DNA of 8,289 nucleotides from an uncultured Sphingomonadales bacterium. GTDB taxonomy: Bacteria; Pseudomonadota; Alphaproteobacteria; Sphingomonadales; Sphingomonadaceae. The DNA is taken from contig CAJBSR010000402.1 of assembly GCA_903958285.1 (NCBI GenBank), forward strand, positions 1-8,289. The letters are read 5' to 3'. Below are positions 6,010-8,289 of the stretch, piece by piece; positions within the stretch are counted from its first letter, which is position 1; each line of letters opens with the position of its first letter. The position numbers and the translations under genes were made by a program. The notes beneath the pieces are model-generated. The model had not been told where the DNA came from. It saw nothing but the letters and a program-made list of their open reading frames with translations, and searched no databases.

Positions 6010-8132
6010 TTGGCAGACCCTTTGAGCCGCAGGGCATTGGCAACGACAATGAGCGAGGAGCCTGACATAGCCGCTGCCGCAATCAGCGGCGTCACGAGCC
6101 CCGCAATCGCCAGCGGCACCGCAATGGCGTTGTAACCAATGGCCAGAATGAAGTTCTGCCGGACGATCACCTGCGTCGCGCGCGCGACCCGGATGCAGGT
6201 GATAACCGGCATCAGGCTGTCCCCCAGGAACACCGCGTCAGCGGCATTCTGCCCGGCGTCACTCGCCGATGCAGGCGCAAGCGAGGCATGACCCGCGGCA
6301 AGCGCTGGACCGTCGTTCAGACCGTCGCCGACCATCAGCACCTTGGCACCAGCCGCCGTGTGGCGGGCAATAGCGGCCAGCTTATCTTCGGGCTGCATCC
6401 CCGTTTGCGCGGTGATGCCAAGCATGCGGGCCACCGGGGCGACCGCTGCGGCACGATCCCCGGAGATGATTGCGCTCGGGATATGAGCGGCCCTTAACCG
6501 CGCGATGACGGTGGCCGCATCGGGGCGGAGCTTATCTTCAAAGGTCAGGAGCACAGGCGCTCCGGCACCGGTCAGTTCGACGGCCATAGCCGCCGTCGCT
6601 TCGCCGTTGGTTGGTCGACCAAGCGAAACACTGTGCCCCTGCCAGATGCCTTCAACGCCGAAACCGGCACGTTCGCGAAGGACGCTGACGTTAGCAGCTG
6701 TCACGCGCCTCTCCTCCAGTGCGCGGCGCAGCGACTGGCTGAGCGGATGGCGGCTGGCGCGGGCAAGGGCGAGCGCGATGCCCGCATCATCGGGCCCCAG
6801 CGCGTCGACATTGGTCGGGTCTGGCCGACCCAGCGTCAGCGTTCCCGTCTTGTCGAACAACGCGACATCGACTTCGGCCAGACGCTCAAGTGCCGACCCG
6901 TCTTTCACAAGGACGCCCTTCTTCATCAGCGCGCCTGCCGCCACAATCTGCGCGGCGGGAACCGCCAAGCCCAGCGCACAGGGGCAGGTGATGATGAGCA
7001 CGGCAACCGCAATCAGCAGCGATTCATGCCATCCCGCCCCGGCCATCATCCAACCGGCAAAGCTGAGTGCGGCTAGCGTATGAACGGCAGGCGCATAAAG
7101 CCGCGCTGCCCGATCTGCGATGCGGACATAACGCGACTTGGACTGCCCGGCCTCCTCCATCATGCGTGCGATATCGGCGATGGCGGTATCTGCCCCGACC
7201 GCCGTGATCCGCACCTCCAAAGGCGCATCGACATTGAGCGTCCCTGCATGCACCATCTCATCCACGCCGAGCGTGACGGGGGCGGATTCGCCCGTCATCA
7301 GCGAGAGATCAAACCGGGATTCGCCTTTCAGGATCACGCCGTCCGCCGCCAACCGCTCTCCGGTTGCGAGGATCATCGTCATGCCGCGCGCAAGGTCCTT
7401 CGCGTCCACCCAAGAGGTGCGGCCGTCCTTGTCCAGAACCAACGCGCCGGGGGCGGTATGTTTGAGGAGAGAGGCTACCCCTTCGCGCGCGCGGTCGCGC
7501 ATCATGCTGTCGAGGGTGCGACCGCCCAACAGGAAGAAGAGCAGCATAACTGCGCCGTCAAAATAGGCATGCGGCCCGTGCACAATCGTTTCAAACAGGC
7601 TGAGCGCACCGGTCAGGATCACCCCGATGGAAATGGGCACATCCATGTTTGTCCGGCCATGGCGCAAGGCCATCCATGCCGACCGAAAGAAGGGGCGGCC
7701 CGAATAAGCGATGGTCGGCAGCGCGATCATCGCGGACAGCCAGTGGAACAAATCGCGCGTGCCGCCCTCTGCCCCGGACCAGACCGAAACCGACAACAAC
7801 ATGATGTTCATCGCGGCAAATCCGGCCACGGCCAGCGCCTTGAGCAAGCCCTTGCTTTCTTCGCCTGTCACCAAGGTCGTTGGGTCCAGAACCGGCTGCG
7901 CTTCAAAACCCAGCCGGCCGATGGTGGCCACCAGATCCGGCACCGTCAGGCCCTGATCATGGCTGATCGACACGCGCTTCGCCGTGAAGTTGACGCGCGC
8001 GCTATCAATGCCCGGGGTTGCCGCAAGACCGCGTTCAATCTTCGCAATGCATCCCGCACAATGCATGCCCGGCACCGAAAACAAAGCTTCGGGCAGATCC
8101 GCAGATGGGGCATGCTCTTTGGTCATTGTCAT
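6006..8132 (-). CDS. fixI: Copper-translocating P1B-type ATPase FixI/CcoI
   Basis: This inner-membrane pump exports Cu(I) toward the periplasm, and in fix/cco operons it supplies copper for cbb3 oxidase assembly. The 708 residues contain an N-terminal heavy-metal-associated domain with GMHCAGC (22-28). Two pairs of membrane helices lie at about 97-207. The actuator domain holds TGES (280-283). The ion-binding helix carries CPC (383-385), the phosphorylation motif is DKTGTLT (427-433), and the nucleotide domain has His462-Pro463 of the SRHPLS block. The hinge motif is GDGLND (602-607). The last two helices carry the Cu(I) signatures Tyr667-Asn668 and Met689-Ser-x-Ser-Ser693. All catalytic residues are present. 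The start ATG overlaps the fixH stop as ATGA, and the stop overlaps the ccoS start. The context picks FixI/CcoI over the CopA detoxification type. Confidence 0.96.
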   Translation of the reverse strand: MTMTKEHAPSADLPEALFSVPGMHCAGCIAKIERGLAATPGIDSARVNFTAKRVSISHDQGLTVPDLVATIGRLGFEAQPVLDPTTLVTGEESKGLLKALAVAGFAAMNIMLLSVSVWSGAEGGTRDLFHWLSAMIALPTIAYSGRPFFRSAWMALRHGRTNMDVPISIGVILTGALSLFETIVHGPHAYFDGAVMLLFFLLGGRTLDSMMRDRAREGVASLLKHTAPGALVLDKDGRTSWVDAKDLARGMTMILATGERLAADGVILKGESRFDLSLMTGESAPVTLGVDEMVHAGTLNVDAPLEVRITAVGADTAIADIARMMEEAGQSKSRYVRIADRAARLYAPAVHTLAALSFAGWMMAGAGWHESLLIAVAVLIITCPCALGLAVPAAQIVAAGALMKKGVLVKDGSALERLAEVDVALFDKTGTLTLGRPDPTNVDALGPDDAGIALALARASRHPLSQSLRRALEERRVTAANVSVLRERAGFGVEGIWQGHSVSLGRPTNGEATAAMAVELTGAGAPVLLTFEDKLRPDAATVIARLRAAHIPSAIISGDRAAAVAPVARMLGITAQTGMQPEDKLAAIARHTAAGAKVLMVGDGLNDGPALAAGHASLAPASASDAGQNAADAVFLGDSLMPVITCIRVARATQVIVRQNFILAIGYNAIAVPLAIAGLVTPLIAAAAMSGSSLIVVANALRLKGSAK

Positions 8133-8289
8133 AGCAGGTCTTCCACCTGGCGATGCGCTTCGCCGCCACGACGGACCGTCAGATGCACGATCCAGCGGCC
8201 AGCGGGCAAAGCCTCACGGCTGGTCCAAATGCCTTCTTGGGTTTGATCAAAGCGCAGGCTGCGTTCGGGCACGCGGCCAAGTGGGTGAC
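8129..8289 (-). CDS. fixH: FixH family protein, C-terminal part, cut by window edge
   Basis: FixH is a membrane-anchored protein of the fixGHIS/ccoGHIS cluster needed for cbb3 oxidase assembly. Only the last 52 codons and the TGA stop are in the window. The visible part starts HPLGRVPERSLRF, continues through GIWTSREALPAGRWIVHLTV and ends in GGEAHRQVEDLL. This fits the periplasmic beta-sandwich end of FixH, with its conserved G-x-W-hydrophobic strand. The stop overlaps the fixI ATG by 4 bases. The assignment rests on this fragment and on its position directly upstream of fixI. Confidence 0.82.
   Translation of the reverse strand, partial: HPLGRVPERSLRFDQTQEGIWTSREALPAGRWIVHLTVRRGGEAHRQVEDLL

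Noticed and set aside
7080..8246. Plus-strand open frame of 388 codons opposite fixI and fixH
   Set aside because: It is antisense to a complete, motif-rich fixI. Its translation is rich in Arg, His, Gln and Pro with no recognisable domain, and it runs across the fixI-fixH junction. It is a frame left open by GC-biased codon use.
8242..8251. Palindrome TTTGATCAAA as another FNR box
   Set aside because: The half-sites abut instead of being separated by four bases, and the sequence lies inside fixH coding sequence, so it does not fit the operator.

Overview
The window looks like chromosomal DNA from an alphaproteobacterium, most likely a sphingomonad-type organism. The grounds are GC-rich codon use (about 60% GC by eye), a hemN gene with the alphaproteobacterial MWPY...RPVPRYTSYP start, a tandem-domain Usp and an OmpW beside a fixHI-ccoS cluster. 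The lineage is inference; no rRNA or other phylogenetic marker is present. Coding density is very high, with no gene-free stretch over 100 bases, and I see no tRNA, rRNA, insertion sequence, CRISPR array or origin.

Left half (1-3888), all on the minus strand and read right to left: hemN (oxygen-independent coproporphyrinogen III oxidase), then after 44 bases ppk (polyphosphate kinase), then ppx/gppA (exopolyphosphatase, cut by the window edge). The ppx GTG start overlaps the ppk stop in a 4-base GTGA. The order suggests one heme/polyphosphate transcription unit.

Middle (3889-5601): the hemN-usp intergenic region carries a near-perfect FNR/FixK-type box at 3923-3936. Rightward from it run a tandem universal stress protein and an OmpW-family outer-membrane beta-barrel protein, ending at a strong rho-independent terminator (5569-5601).

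Right half (5615-8289), minus strand, read right to left: fixH (only its 3' end), fixI/ccoI (copper P1B-ATPase), ccoS (52 codons), and an unrecognised small secreted Cys-rich protein. Every junction in this set is a 4-base ATGA overlap, so the four genes form one tightly coupled operon.

Together the window reads as a microaerobic respiration island. FixH, FixI and CcoS are assembly and copper-supply factors for cbb3-type cytochrome oxidase. HemN makes heme without oxygen. Usp and OmpW are typical co-members of FNR/FixK regulons. The most promising undescribed element is the Cys-rich exported protein at 5615-5854, coupled to ccoS and so a candidate accessory factor for copper handling or cbb3 assembly.
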